DNA of 64,000 bases, taken from JAFEDN01 sp963832945. Lineage in GTDB: Bacteria > Pseudomonadota > Gammaproteobacteria > Coxiellales > Coxiellaceae. This document shows, piece by piece, positions 24,931-33,636 of this stretch. Position numbers and translations under genes: made by a program. The stretch is taken from the NCBI GenBank assembly GCA_963832945.1, contig CAWHVV010000004.1, positions 124,001-188,000 on the forward strand, in the 5' to 3' direction. The notes below the pieces were generated by a model that was not told where the DNA came from, did no database searches, and saw only the letters and a list, made by a program, of their open reading frames with translations. How positions within the stretch are numbered: the stretch's first letter is position 1; the number at the start of each line of letters is the position of its first letter.

Positions 24931-25770
24931 ATGAAGGATCAAAATTTCTCTATGAAAAATATTTTTTTCTGGAGTTTGGTTATTTTTCTCTTTCCAGTAT
25001 CAGTGGCGCTTGCCAATACGCGAGACACAATCCTGTTGGAAGATCTGACATGGACGGAGTTGCGCGATCAAATTAAGTCCGGCAAAACAACGATTATTAT
25101 TCCCATCGGAGGCACAGAACAAAATGGCCCTTACATGGCTTTGGGGAAACATAATCAGCGGGTGAAAATGCTCGCGGAAAAAATCGCTTTAAAGCTTGGG
25201 AACGCTCTGGTGGCTCCGGTCATTGCGTATGTTCCGGAGGGTAATATTGATCCCCCCACAGCGCATATGCGTTTCCCGGGAACAATCACGATGTCCACCG
25301 ACACATTCGATAAAATGCTGGAATCCGCAGCGTTAAGCTTTAAATTGCATGGTTTTCGCAACATTGTTTTTTTGGGAGATCATGGTGGTTATCAGGCCGA
25401 GGAAAAAAAAGTGGCCGACAGTCTGAACCAGAAATGGGCTTCCACGGGGGTGCGAGCGTATGCGCTGCCGGAATATTATCAGATAACCCAGCATCAGTAC
25501 GTTCAGGCGCTGGAAAATAAAGGCTATTCGGCGGCGGAAATAGGCGCTCATGCAGGGCTTGGCGATACATCGCTGACATTGGCGCTGGATCCTTCCCTGG
25601 TGAGGTTAAATCTTCTCCAGACCAGCGCCCACAAGCCCGGAATTGCAGAGGGTGTGCATGGCGATCCCACTCATGCCAGCGCGGATTTGGGAAAACCAGG
25701 TGTAGATCTTATTGTTGATGGCACCGTGGACGCCATTCAAAAAGCCACTGCCCGGCCTTTGTCAAATTAG
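24931..25770 (+). CDS. Secreted creatininase-family protein
   Basis: 279 residues. An N-terminal signal peptide (IFFWSLVIFLFPVSVALA) precedes a creatininase-fold domain, a metal-dependent amidohydrolase fold. The usual EQHGPHLP..TD motif reads EQNGPYMALGKHN, and later motifs are LGDHGGYQ near residue 150 and AHAGLGDTSL near 209. The family's metal ligands are therefore partly changed, as in a known secreted subgroup that keeps the ALGKHN form. The substrate is unknown and the name creatininase should not be taken literally. It starts 27 bases after the small F-box gene and may be in its unit; AAAGGAGAAA gives a strong ribosome binding site. Confidence 0.8.
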   Translation: MKDQNFSMKNIFFWSLVIFLFPVSVALANTRDTILLEDLTWTELRDQIKSGKTTIIIPIGGTEQNGPYMALGKHNQRVKMLAEKIALKLGNALVAPVIAYVPEGNIDPPTAHMRFPGTITMSTDTFDKMLESAALSFKLHGFRNIVFLGDHGGYQAEEKKVADSLNQKWASTGVRAYALPEYYQITQHQYVQALENKGYSAAEIGAHAGLGDTSLTLALDPSLVRLNLLQTSAHKPGIAEGVHGDPTHASADLGKPGVDLIVDGTVDAIQKATARPLSN

Positions 25771-25786
25771 AGATAATTTAATATTT

Positions 25787-25800
25787 ATACCGCGTGCTTT
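25787..25800 (+). promoter_or_regulatory. 14-base motif shared with the kinase gene upstream region
   Basis: ATACCGCGTGCTTT occurs here, about 120 bases before the CaaX membrane-protein gene, and again at 42980-42993, about 160 bases before the kinase gene. An ATAATTT lies 8 to 13 bases before each copy. It could be a shared control site or a short repeat. Confidence 0.3.
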
Positions 25801-25916
25801 ATCCCATCTGAAGTGAGCCGGTCTTTTTGCTGCCAGTTTCAGGTCATGGTATAGGTTTCCATTTGAGGAGAAATATATTAGAATTTTCGTCATATTTTTT
25901 AAATAAAAGGGACTGT

Positions 25917-27128
25917 ATGAAAAAAATAAAAACCTGTGTGACCGGCATTGCAGTTTATATTTATCAATTTTCTATGTCACAAACAGTGGTTGCTTTTGCT
26001 TCCGGCGGTGCAACGATTTTTTACCTGTCTGGAACACTGTCTGGTCTAATCAGTAATAAGATAGCCGCCTATTTGATTAGCGCTTTCGCGGGGACCGGTG
26101 TTGGTTTGGTGACTGTCTATGGCGCTGAACGGGACTCGCAAAAAGCCATTTCGCATCTTTTAATAGAGGTCAATCAACTCAAACAAAAGTGTCATCAATT
26201 GCAGGTTGACTATATCAAAAAAAAGGGTCAACACCATGCCTTCGATGGTTTTCAATTGCCTGAACAATACCTGCAAAAAGCATTTGTATTGCTGGAAAGA
26301 ATTACCACCCGTCTTGGTGAAAATAACACTATTAATGACCAGAATTTTGAAATCAAGTTAGACAAGCATTTGGTCGTTACGAAAACCCAATTCACCGGTC
26401 GCGCGAACAGTATTTCTGATGATTCAGATGAAATGATGATAGAAACAAGAATTCAAATCAGGCTGGCTGAGGAAAATTCGACTTCCTTAAGTTTTTTTTC
26501 AAAAATTTGGCAGTATTTTCGGTCATCCTCTTTAATATCTAAAGCCGTCATGCTCTCCAATTTTGCGATGATCAGTTATTATATGGGCGCGGCGCTTGAG
26601 GAAGCTGAACTGGATCCCACTATTGTTTGGGTGGTCAGTATTACGCTGGGTGTCATCACCAGTCCGATGATTACTTATCTGACGGCGGCGCCGGCGCGCA
26701 ATGAACGCATCCGTTTAGAACGGGAACGGAATGCGTTAACCGGCATTCAGGAAGAATTGATGGAAAATTGTAAGTGTCAAAAAGAAGATTTGGATGCGCT
26801 AAAGGAATTATCGATTTCCAAAGAATATAAAAAACTTTATGAAACCCTCAAAAACTCCCAGAAAACCATCGATCTCAAACTGCTGGGTAATATTTTCAAA
26901 CAATTAAATTCAGACATTAAGGCAGGTAATCATGAAACAAAACGTAATACCGGCGAAATCTCAAGACAATCCCTTTCAATGAGCATGACCACTAACCCGG
27001 AAATTTACACGCCGCTATTAAATAACAGCATAAACTTAGGAAGCGGTGGCAGGCCGGCGAACACATTTATCGCGGAAAATAAGCAGGATTCGCGGCAATC
27101 TACCCTTTATCAATGCGGAATAATGTAA
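25917..27128 (+). CDS. Membrane protein with coiled coil and C-terminal CaaX box
   Basis: 403 residues from the ATG at 25917 (AAAGGG seven bases before it). Two hydrophobic hairpins are seen: about residues 18-62 (VVAFASGGATIFYLSG, then ISAFAGTGVGLVTVY) and about 205-255 (AVMLSNFAMISYYMGAALEE, then VVSITLGVITSPMITYL). Each is followed by a long charged helix likely to form a coiled coil. The tail is polar and ends in CGIM, a possible farnesylation box. I do not recognise the family. Two hairpins flanked by coiled coils suggest a protein that shapes or tethers membranes; this is a guess from topology. Confidence 0.62.
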   Translation: MKKIKTCVTGIAVYIYQFSMSQTVVAFASGGATIFYLSGTLSGLISNKIAAYLISAFAGTGVGLVTVYGAERDSQKAISHLLIEVNQLKQKCHQLQVDYIKKKGQHHAFDGFQLPEQYLQKAFVLLERITTRLGENNTINDQNFEIKLDKHLVVTKTQFTGRANSISDDSDEMMIETRIQIRLAEENSTSLSFFSKIWQYFRSSSLISKAVMLSNFAMISYYMGAALEEAELDPTIVWVVSITLGVITSPMITYLTAAPARNERIRLERERNALTGIQEELMENCKCQKEDLDALKELSISKEYKKLYETLKNSQKTIDLKLLGNIFKQLNSDIKAGNHETKRNTGEISRQSLSMSMTTNPEIYTPLLNNSINLGSGGRPANTFIAENKQDSRQSTLYQCGIM

Positions 27129-28158
27129 ATGGTTACGGCAAGGCGAGTGCTTGTCGGCTTATTCCATGGATTTAAATATCTCTTTCAGGCCGGACTTGTT
27201 GGCTGGGCGGCTTTGGCGATCTACTATTCAAATCTGCCCTGGGGCTGGTTACGGCTGACGCTGGCGCTGGGTTTCACACTGTTTGGCATTTGGGCGCTGT
27301 GGATTGCGCGCACGAGATTTTTTTACCTGATTTTTGCGGTGCTGTTCGGAGTTGTGCTGATCTGGTGGTTGTGTATCCAGCCATCCCATTATCGTCAGTG
27401 GCAGCCTGAAGTAGCTGTTATGCCACGGGCAAGCATTGCAGGAGATCGCGTGCGGATCACGGGCTTCCGCAACTTTGATTATCACAGCACAGGAGTTCCC
27501 GCTGAAGGGAACTCTCCTTATTTTACCATTCGCTACGAAGAGCGTGAGGTATTGCTCTCGCATCTGATTGGAGTGGATTTCTTTATTTCTTACTGGATGC
27601 CCGGGCCGGTTGGGCACACTTTTCTAAGCTTTATTTTCGACAATGCGCCGCCTGTCAGCATTTCTATCGAAACAAGACCCGAGATTGGGCAGGGATTTTC
27701 GCCGATCGCTTCACTGTTCAAGCAGTTTGAGTTGATCTACGTGGTCGGCGACGAGCGGGATATCGTGCGGGTTCGCACCAATTACAGAAATGAGCAGGTT
27801 TTTCTTTATCATATCAAAATGTCGCCTGAAAATGCCCGGCGGCTGTTTCTGGTCTATCTCGGGCGGATTAACGAACTTGCCGACAGGCCGGAATTTTATA
27901 ATTTGCTCAGCAATAGCTGCACCATTAACATTGTGCGTTATGCCAATTCCGCTGGGCCGGGTTAGGCGTTTTGATATCCGGCATTATTTAAATGGCTGGA
28001 TTGACGGTTATCTTTATAGCGCGGGCTGGCTAAATACCACCATACCGTTTGAAGAATTACGTCGGCTTTCCAATATTAATCAGGCCGCACAGGATGCGGA
28101 TAACTCCCCAGATTTTTCACAGCGTATTCGCGCGACACTGCCGCCGGCGCGGCCTTAA
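27129..28158 (+). pseudogene. DUF4105 (Lnb N-terminal-like) membrane protein, frameshifted
   Basis: The first frame (27129-27965) has two or three N-terminal membrane segments (FKYLFQAGLVGWAALAIYY, FYLIFAVLFGVVLIWWL) and the DUF4105 core (PGPVGHTFLSFIF, and LLSNSCTINIVRYANSAG). The domain continues in another frame as RFDIRHYLNGWIDGYLYSAG and ends at 28158. One surplus G in the GGG at 27954-27956 explains the break. A short palindrome of the repeat family lies in frame near residue 122 (TGVPAEGNSPY). The domain contains the Cys/His pattern of a papain-like fold, and its role is unknown. The next gene follows after eight bases. Confidence 0.78.
27490..27520. repeat. Short palindrome (GGAGTTCCC..GGGAACTCTCC) inside the DUF4105 gene
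   Basis: ACAGGAGTTCCCGCTGAAGG and its continuation AACTCTCCTTA match the companion palindrome at the end of trpE. Here it is translated in frame as TGVPAEGNSPY between the membrane part and the catalytic-like core. Confidence 0.65.
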
Positions 28159-28166
28159 ACCACAGT

Positions 28167-28937
28167 ATGCCAGAAAAAAAATTATATCTATCCATTTTAA
28201 CGGTATTAACTTTTGCGATCTTTATTGCCGTTTTTGCCTTTGTGCCGAGAATTCCTCAATGGAGCAGTTATCATCAATTTAGCGATGTGCGGAAAGTTGC
28301 GGGGATTCCGAATTTTTCCAATGTAATTTCTAATATACTTTTTATTCTGGTGAGTATTATTGGCTTTCTATCACTTTGGCGACAATGGAAAAATAAAAAT
28401 TTAACTGGAAAAGAGGCTATTATTTTTTTAACTTTATTTATTGGCGTTTTTATGACGGGTATCGGCTCCGCGTATTATCATTGGTCGCCTGATAACGATA
28501 GCCTGGTGTGGGATAGACTACCAATGACCATTGTTTTTATGTCGTTACTATCGCTAACTATCATGGAAAGAGTCGATTTTAAACTGGGATTTTGGCTATT
28601 GATCCCGCTTATTATATTTGGCATTTTTTCGGTTTTTTATTGGCATTGGACTGAATTATTGGGCCGAGGCGATTTAAGGCTATACGCAATAGCGCAGTTT
28701 TATACGGTTTTTTTGATTATGGCTATTCTTTATCTCTTTCCAAAATCTTATCCGCCTTTAAAAATATATATAGGGATGTTTCTTATCTACGGGTTGGCAA
28801 AACTGTTTGAACATTTTGACCTAACCATTTACAGAATGGGTGGAGTGGTGAGTGGACATACTTTAAAACATATTTTTGCAGCGATAAGCACTTATGGGGC
28901 AGTCATGATGTTAAGGGCTTGTCACAAAATAACTTGA
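28167..28937 (+). CDS. Ceramidase-like membrane hydrolase (CREST-type)
   Basis: 256 residues with about seven membrane segments. The motif SAYYHWSPDNDSLVWDRLPM near residue 100 and SGHTLKHIFAA near residue 230 match the alkaline ceramidase / CREST pattern, in which a Ser, an Asp and three His hold a metal: here the Ser, His and Asp of the first motif and the H-x-x-x-H of the second. The enzyme would act on lipid amide or similar bonds in the inner membrane. It follows the DUF4105 gene by eight bases and probably shares its transcript. The substrate is not known. Confidence 0.72.
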   Translation: MPEKKLYLSILTVLTFAIFIAVFAFVPRIPQWSSYHQFSDVRKVAGIPNFSNVISNILFILVSIIGFLSLWRQWKNKNLTGKEAIIFLTLFIGVFMTGIGSAYYHWSPDNDSLVWDRLPMTIVFMSLLSLTIMERVDFKLGFWLLIPLIIFGIFSVFYWHWTELLGRGDLRLYAIAQFYTVFLIMAILYLFPKSYPPLKIYIGMFLIYGLAKLFEHFDLTIYRMGGVVSGHTLKHIFAAISTYGAVMMLRACHKIT

Positions 28938-28974
28938 ACATTTAGCATCTTTTTTAAAACACAATCTGACCCAC

Positions 28975-29208
28975 AGCTGGGCGCTAAAACACCGAAAACT
29001 CAATCGTTTTGAGTATACTCAAAACGATTAGGTTTTCGGTGTTCTAGCATCCCATTGACCGGCGATCTTGAAACGTTCTTCCTTCGAAAAACCTTGAAAT
29101 ACAATGAGTATTCCTGCGGATTTTCTCAGTCAGAACGTTTCAATCTCACCGGTCACTGAGCGCTATAACACCGAAAACCTAATCGTTTTGAGTATATATC
29201 GTTTTGAA
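28975..29208. repeat. Nested palindromic repeat island
   Basis: A near-perfect palindrome spans 28988-29043 (AACACCGAAAAC..GTTTTCGGTGTT, centre GAGTATACTC). An inverted pair follows: GACCGGCGATCTTGAAACG at 29057-29075 and CGTTTCAATCTCACCGGTC at 29136-29154. A second partial copy of the first arm starts at 29167 (AACACCGAAAACCTAATCG). No gene fits. It fills the whole gap between the ceramidase-like gene and the end of hipA. Confidence 0.7.
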
Positions 29209-29216
29209 TATAAATC

Positions 29217-30449
29217 TTATGAAAGAGAAATCTGAAAAGCTGAAGTCATGCGCGAGATTTCATTTGAATTAATGCCAAGCTGTTTGGCGGTTTTTTTCCA
29301 TGATGCTACAACTTCAGATACTTCAGAAAGAATATTTTTGGCTTCTTTAATGGATAAATCAAAATATCCGATGACGCTCATCGTCAGATCAATAGATGCT
29401 GTTGCATCATCCATGTTGATGGCAGTAGAAAGAATGCGTGGTTTTATTTCAATCGGGACAGGATTGAGATCGTAAGCAGGGCTAAGTCGCCAGCCGGTCC
29501 CATCATATAAAAAACCATGATTGCGCAGGTGATCATCGGTATTAGAAATTAATACGTTAAAAACAATTCGCCGCCAAAGCGCTTTTATATCTTCTTTTGG
29601 ATGAGAGCCGTGTTGCCGAAGAGCGTCAACTATTTCAAGGTAGCTATGCATTTCATTGTCTTTAGCGCCTAACATGCTCATCGCGGATAAAAAAGGGATA
29701 CGCTTTTTTTGCAAGCGGTCAAAGCGGCGCGATATCAAAACCGGCCGGTTTAAAACCTTCTCAATTCTGAATATTGGCACGGCGATCTTCGCTTGTTTTG
29801 CCATTGTTAAAGCCAATGCCTCCCAAAGTACTACGTTAGTTTCATCCAGTTTATTTGGGAATTTTGCGATGGCCAGATGTCCTCCTTTTTCATGCACGGA
29901 TGCTTTGGGACGGGCGCCTCCCAATGATGAACCAGGCGCTAGTAGAAGTTTTAAATCTTCTGCAGAGGCATTATCTTCAGTCACTCGTTCACTAGCGTTA
30001 AGCAATTTTGGTAGATCAATGAGCGGGGGAATTTTTTTATGATCTTTATTCGCCAAAAATTCTCCACCTTCTTCCAGTGAAAAGCGCAAGGCGCCTTCTC
30101 GCGCCTCATCATTGACCATTAATAAATAATCGATCTCCATGAGTGTCCGGGATGATCGATTTTCCCATACTGCAATCAGTTTCTCAGAGCGGCGCATTAA
30201 TATCCTTCCCCAACGATCGGGCGCGGAATCCCCGATTGCTCCAAATAATGGTTTTTCAGGCAAGGTGTGATGAGGGCCTATATTTAATGGTAAAGCAGGT
30301 TCTAAAGAAAAACGCTTATTAAACTCTAACCAGGTGTTAGCATATTCAAATGTAGCGCTTTCATGTCCATTCCGGGTATGTGTCCACAACCTTCCCACGA
30401 GACTGGGATGTTCGTCCAGGTCAATATAAACAAAAATTTTTTTACTCAT
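29217..30449 (-). CDS. hipA: HipA-type serine/threonine kinase toxin
   Basis: HipA kinases phosphorylate glutamyl-tRNA synthetase or related targets and slow growth. The 410 residues include the N-terminal domain (MSKKIFVYIDLDEHPSLVGR), a glycine-rich ATP loop region (PGSSLGGARPKASV near residue 172), the catalytic loop ISNTDDHLRNHGFLYD near 308 and SPAYDLNPVP near 332 with the metal-binding Asp. All key residues seem present. Its ATG overlaps the stop of the hipB gene by four bases. Confidence 0.92.
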   Translation of the reverse strand: MSKKIFVYIDLDEHPSLVGRLWTHTRNGHESATFEYANTWLEFNKRFSLEPALPLNIGPHHTLPEKPLFGAIGDSAPDRWGRILMRRSEKLIAVWENRSSRTLMEIDYLLMVNDEAREGALRFSLEEGGEFLANKDHKKIPPLIDLPKLLNASERVTEDNASAEDLKLLLAPGSSLGGARPKASVHEKGGHLAIAKFPNKLDETNVVLWEALALTMAKQAKIAVPIFRIEKVLNRPVLISRRFDRLQKKRIPFLSAMSMLGAKDNEMHSYLEIVDALRQHGSHPKEDIKALWRRIVFNVLISNTDDHLRNHGFLYDGTGWRLSPAYDLNPVPIEIKPRILSTAINMDDATASIDLTMSVIGYFDLSIKEAKNILSEVSEVVASWKKTAKQLGINSNEISRMTSAFQISLS

Positions 30450-30769
30450 CTCCTGGCTTGCCTAATGCGTTTTGGCAGTCGTTCTTCTTCCAGCGTTCTG
30501 CCGACAATATCAAATTGGAGATCCGCAAGGTCATTTAGCCTCCCGGATAATCCGAGTATGAAAAGCACAGTGGCGTAAATCCCCATCGCGACGCCGGCAT
30601 CGCCTTTTTCAACCTTATTTAAAGTGGTCCGGCTGATAAAAGCTCGATCCGCCATCATTTGGGTTGAAATCCGCCGCCGCCGGCGTGCGTCTTTAATATC
30701 CTGGCCCAATTTTCCCAGCGCCCTTTTTGCGGGTATAGGCAGGGTTAATTTTAAACGGGATTTTTTCAC
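30446..30769 (-). CDS. hipB: HipB-type XRE antitoxin/repressor
   Basis: 107 residues with a Cro/C1-type helix-turn-helix at about residues 22-75 (LGQDIKDARRRRRIS, then DRAFISRTTLNKVEKGD with the recognition helix). It neutralises HipA and represses the operon in known systems. The C-terminal tail is very basic (LPKRIRQARR), which is unusual. It precedes hipA with a four-base overlap. Confidence 0.87.
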   Translation of the reverse strand: MKKSRLKLTLPIPAKRALGKLGQDIKDARRRRRISTQMMADRAFISRTTLNKVEKGDAGVAMGIYATVLFILGLSGRLNDLADLQFDIVGRTLEEERLPKRIRQARR

Positions 30770-30772
30770 ATT

Positions 30773-30827
30773 TACGTTCTTTATAAAATACGTTATACCT
30801 TATAGTGTATATTAAAATGAACGTTAA
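30773..30827 (-). promoter_or_regulatory. Candidate hipBA operator/promoter region
   Basis: AT-rich segment directly upstream of hipB with an outer inverted pair AACGTTC/GAACGT and an inner TATAC..GTATA pair, including TATACCTTATAGTGTATA. HipB binds inverted repeats of this kind; the exact site is not determined. Confidence 0.35.
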
Positions 30828-30849
30828 ATCAAAGGCGGCTCCCGCTGAG

Positions 30850-31120
30850 CAGCAATTCCCGCTGGGTACAGCGGCAATTGCTTCCTATTTATATCCTGCG
30901 CTCGGCGGAGCCGATGCTCGGAATGAAGGGGAAGCGCGGAGCTTATGCTCCCCCTTCCGATCTCCCAAAGAAAAATAATTTTCGCAGAAAATTCTCTGCC
31001 CGATGGGGGATCAGAAGGGGGAGAGAGCGGAGCGTCTCCCCCTTCATTCCGAGCATCGGCTCCGCCGAGCGCAGGATATAAATAGGAAGCAATTCCCGCT
31101 GTACTCAGCGGGAATTGCTG
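30850..31120. mobile_element. Two truncated MITE-like elements head to head (271-bp palindrome)
   Basis: A forward left half (CAGCAATTCCCGCTGGG to about 30965) is followed by an inverted half ending in AGCGGGAATTGCTG at 31120. The two share the GGCGGAGCC and GAATGAAGGGG blocks in mirror order, so the whole folds as one long hairpin. No target duplication is visible. It lies five bases from the stop of the SET gene. Confidence 0.78.
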
Positions 31121-31125
31121 AATTG

Positions 31126-33336
31126 TCAGTCTAGCTGTATTATTAAAGAAGCATCCCGACTTTGCGTTACCGTCCGATTAAAAAACTGAAACTGATTCCT
31201 GTCAGTTGGGATAGGAGACGGTTTGGGTTTAGGTTGAATAATCTCCAGAATCTTATCTTTCTTTAACTGCGTTAGAATATCAATGACCGTTTGCTCTTTG
31301 TACAAACCTCCTACCTGTTTTCTAGTCAATAATATATTGATCGCAGTTTCGGAATATCCGCTAATTAATATGGGGATAATTTTCTCGTCTCCCAAAATCG
31401 TCGCGGCAACAAAATTGGTACATCCTTTGTAAGGATCTATTTGCCGATCACAGCAAAGTTCGGGAATAAAACTCACTTTGCCTATCCAATTTATTATTGC
31501 CAATACTATCTCTGGTTTTTTATATTTTATAGCCATGAGAATGGCCGTCAAACCTTTGTCTTCTCCACCCGGTTGAGGAAACTTGAGAAACTGAACAAAT
31601 TGCTTAGAGTGATTTAAAAACATATGCATATCACGAAGAGCATTTAGTTTCCCTTTTTTTATTGCGATAGCGATAGGCGTCATGCCTTCATAAGGACCAT
31701 CGATAAGGGGTATATTAATCAGATTTTTATTGTTCAGAAGTAAGGATTGAAACAATGTTTGTAAAGAAGGATCCTGATCGTTTTCCAGAGCCTCAACGAT
31801 TTTATTAATTTCAGAATAATATTCAATAACCGGCTTATCAATTTTATTAGGTTCAGAAAAATTTTTATTATTTTTTTTTATATTTTCTTTGAAAATATTT
31901 GCAATCATGAGAAGGTCCGAAAAGTTTCGATCTTTATTTATGAGTCCCTGGGAATTCATACCCGGGATGGTTGTTTTTTTTAATTCATTCGATTCACTAT
32001 TATTAAAGGATATACGGGATATTGGCCTGACTGGTTCAAGTTCTTTCACCTGTTTGGAAGCCTGGCTTAACACATCATCAAATTTTAAACTTAAAGGATC
32101 AGGCTGACTGGAAATTTGGTCTATTTTTCTTTTTACTCCCAGAGTATTTTTAACAATAACCGTGTTATCGTTTAGAAATGGAGAGATAATTTTATTTTTA
32201 TTTGGTCTGGCTTTGATTAACTCAAGGATAAGATCATTTTTATTAGTCATATTATCCATATTTTTTTCAAGATATTCCGCATATATACTGCTATCCCATG
32301 CCTTTTTTTTATAAATTTTTTTAAGCGCCATGGCCACATTATAAAATATTTCTTTAGAAGTTTGGTCATTGCCGCTTTGGTATATTTTACTGGCGATATA
32401 TAAAGCGCTTTGCCTGATTTTAGTGATAAACACGACACTTGCATTTTTTTTAATGATGATTTCCACTTGCTTAGAATCTTCTTTTGCACAAGCGTACATT
32501 AAAGAAGTCATAAATTGTTGCTCCGCTAATGGCCTGGCAGATTTTTCCTTTTCTTCCTGAATCATTTCGATGATGGGTAAAGAATTAATGATCTCCATAG
32601 AATACTGATTAATATTTTCGTAACAGACAGGCAGTAAAAGGTGAGTCGCATGAGTTTTGAGTAGCTCCCGTTCTTTTTCGGAAAGTTCGATGGGAGGGTA
32701 TTTATAATCGGGTGCGGTTTGCTTTAAAAAGACTTCTATCGATCGGATACCAATCGGAAAATAATGATCGAAATTTTCAATATCCTGATAATCCGGGCCA
32801 TAATCGATTAATAGTTCCGCACCAGGCAAAATATCTATTTTAGCGACATATTGAATGACTTCATTCTTCACCAATTTTCCTATAAGATTTTCATGGCCGC
32901 TCCAGGTACAATTGACCAGGATTGCCACTCCTCCTCCATCGTGACCAAACGTTGAAATTCTTTTTTTTCTAGAGTCTTCTAATAAATACGCATAATTTAA
33001 AATTAAGCTCTTATCTTTACAGGGGTATTTTCTTAGGTTTGGTTTATTATTGTCATAATAACACTCTGAAAAATTATCCTCTTTAATTTCTTTAATTCTT
33101 TTACCTGAATACAGGCATACCACCTCTCCCGCATTGATAGGGGTTTTACTGTCTGGATTAACAATCACACTAAACCCTCTCGTGGAATCCCACACGACCC
33201 GCAATTTATCATTTTTTACTCGCTTAAAATTTTTTATAAAAGGACGCTGCTCTTTAAGAAACTTTACAAAATGCGGCTTTGAAGGATCGTAGATCTTTAC
33301 TGTTGGAACAAAATTGATTTGCGGTTCGTTATGCAT
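31126..33336 (-). CDS. SET-domain protein with ankyrin repeats, effector candidate
   Basis: 736 residues. The N-terminal SET domain (about 40-185) has GEVVCLYSGKRI, the central VNCTWSGHENLIGK (in place of the usual NHSC-x-PN) and GAELLIDYGPDY with the catalytic Tyr179. SET enzymes methylate lysines, and Legionella RomA, a histone methyltransferase effector, has the same SET plus ankyrin plan. Residues about 275-320 and 555-690 carry ankyrin-like repeats (TPIAIAIKKGKLNALRDM, LTAILMAIKYKKPEIVLAI). A charged, low-complexity linker lies between. No signal peptide. It is transcribed toward hipB and has AGGAGAGCG before the ATG. Confidence 0.78.
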   Translation of the reverse strand: MHNEPQINFVPTVKIYDPSKPHFVKFLKEQRPFIKNFKRVKNDKLRVVWDSTRGFSVIVNPDSKTPINAGEVVCLYSGKRIKEIKEDNFSECYYDNNKPNLRKYPCKDKSLILNYAYLLEDSRKKRISTFGHDGGGVAILVNCTWSGHENLIGKLVKNEVIQYVAKIDILPGAELLIDYGPDYQDIENFDHYFPIGIRSIEVFLKQTAPDYKYPPIELSEKERELLKTHATHLLLPVCYENINQYSMEIINSLPIIEMIQEEKEKSARPLAEQQFMTSLMYACAKEDSKQVEIIIKKNASVVFITKIRQSALYIASKIYQSGNDQTSKEIFYNVAMALKKIYKKKAWDSSIYAEYLEKNMDNMTNKNDLILELIKARPNKNKIISPFLNDNTVIVKNTLGVKRKIDQISSQPDPLSLKFDDVLSQASKQVKELEPVRPISRISFNNSESNELKKTTIPGMNSQGLINKDRNFSDLLMIANIFKENIKKNNKNFSEPNKIDKPVIEYYSEINKIVEALENDQDPSLQTLFQSLLLNNKNLINIPLIDGPYEGMTPIAIAIKKGKLNALRDMHMFLNHSKQFVQFLKFPQPGGEDKGLTAILMAIKYKKPEIVLAIINWIGKVSFIPELCCDRQIDPYKGCTNFVAATILGDEKIIPILISGYSETAINILLTRKQVGGLYKEQTVIDILTQLKKDKILEIIQPKPKPSPIPTDRNQFQFFNRTVTQSRDASLIIQLD

Positions 33337-33636
33337 AATCGCTCTCCTTTTTTTAAAATTAACATAAGCTAAAGGATAAAGATTAAAATAATATTAAATC
33401 TTTACAACATGGACGCGAGCCGAATAATCTTTCAACTCAATGGCGCTAAGTTAAGCAGAAAGCAATAAAATTCTCCCAAATTTTCCCTCTCCCCGTACTC
33501 GGGGAGAGGGAAAATTGAATTATTGATTATAAATTATTGATTGAAATTTTTATTAATTTGAGATAATATATGCATTCTAAATAAATACTTTACTGGAAAA
33601 AAAGGGCAAACTTCTTAATAAACGATAGGTTAGAAT
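33337..33636. other. Divergent intergenic region between the SET and protease-like genes
   Basis: AT-rich, with no ORF. It holds the hairpin at 33478-33515 and must carry the promoters of both flanking genes. No clear -35/-10 pair stands out by eye. Confidence 0.5.
33478..33515. repeat. Perfect GC-rich hairpin in AT-rich DNA
   Basis: AATTTTCCCTCTCCCCG and CGGGGAGAGGGAAAATT are exact inverted repeats around a TACT-type loop. It lies between two divergent genes, so it is not a normal terminator. It looks like a REP-type palindrome. Confidence 0.6.

Noticed and set aside
30878..31081. 67-residue ORF in the head-to-head repeat
   Set aside because: Its sequence is the repeat palindrome read through; the same peptide pattern appears at other copies.
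33478..33515. Hairpin as rho-independent terminator
   Set aside because: It sits between two divergent genes where no transcript should end.
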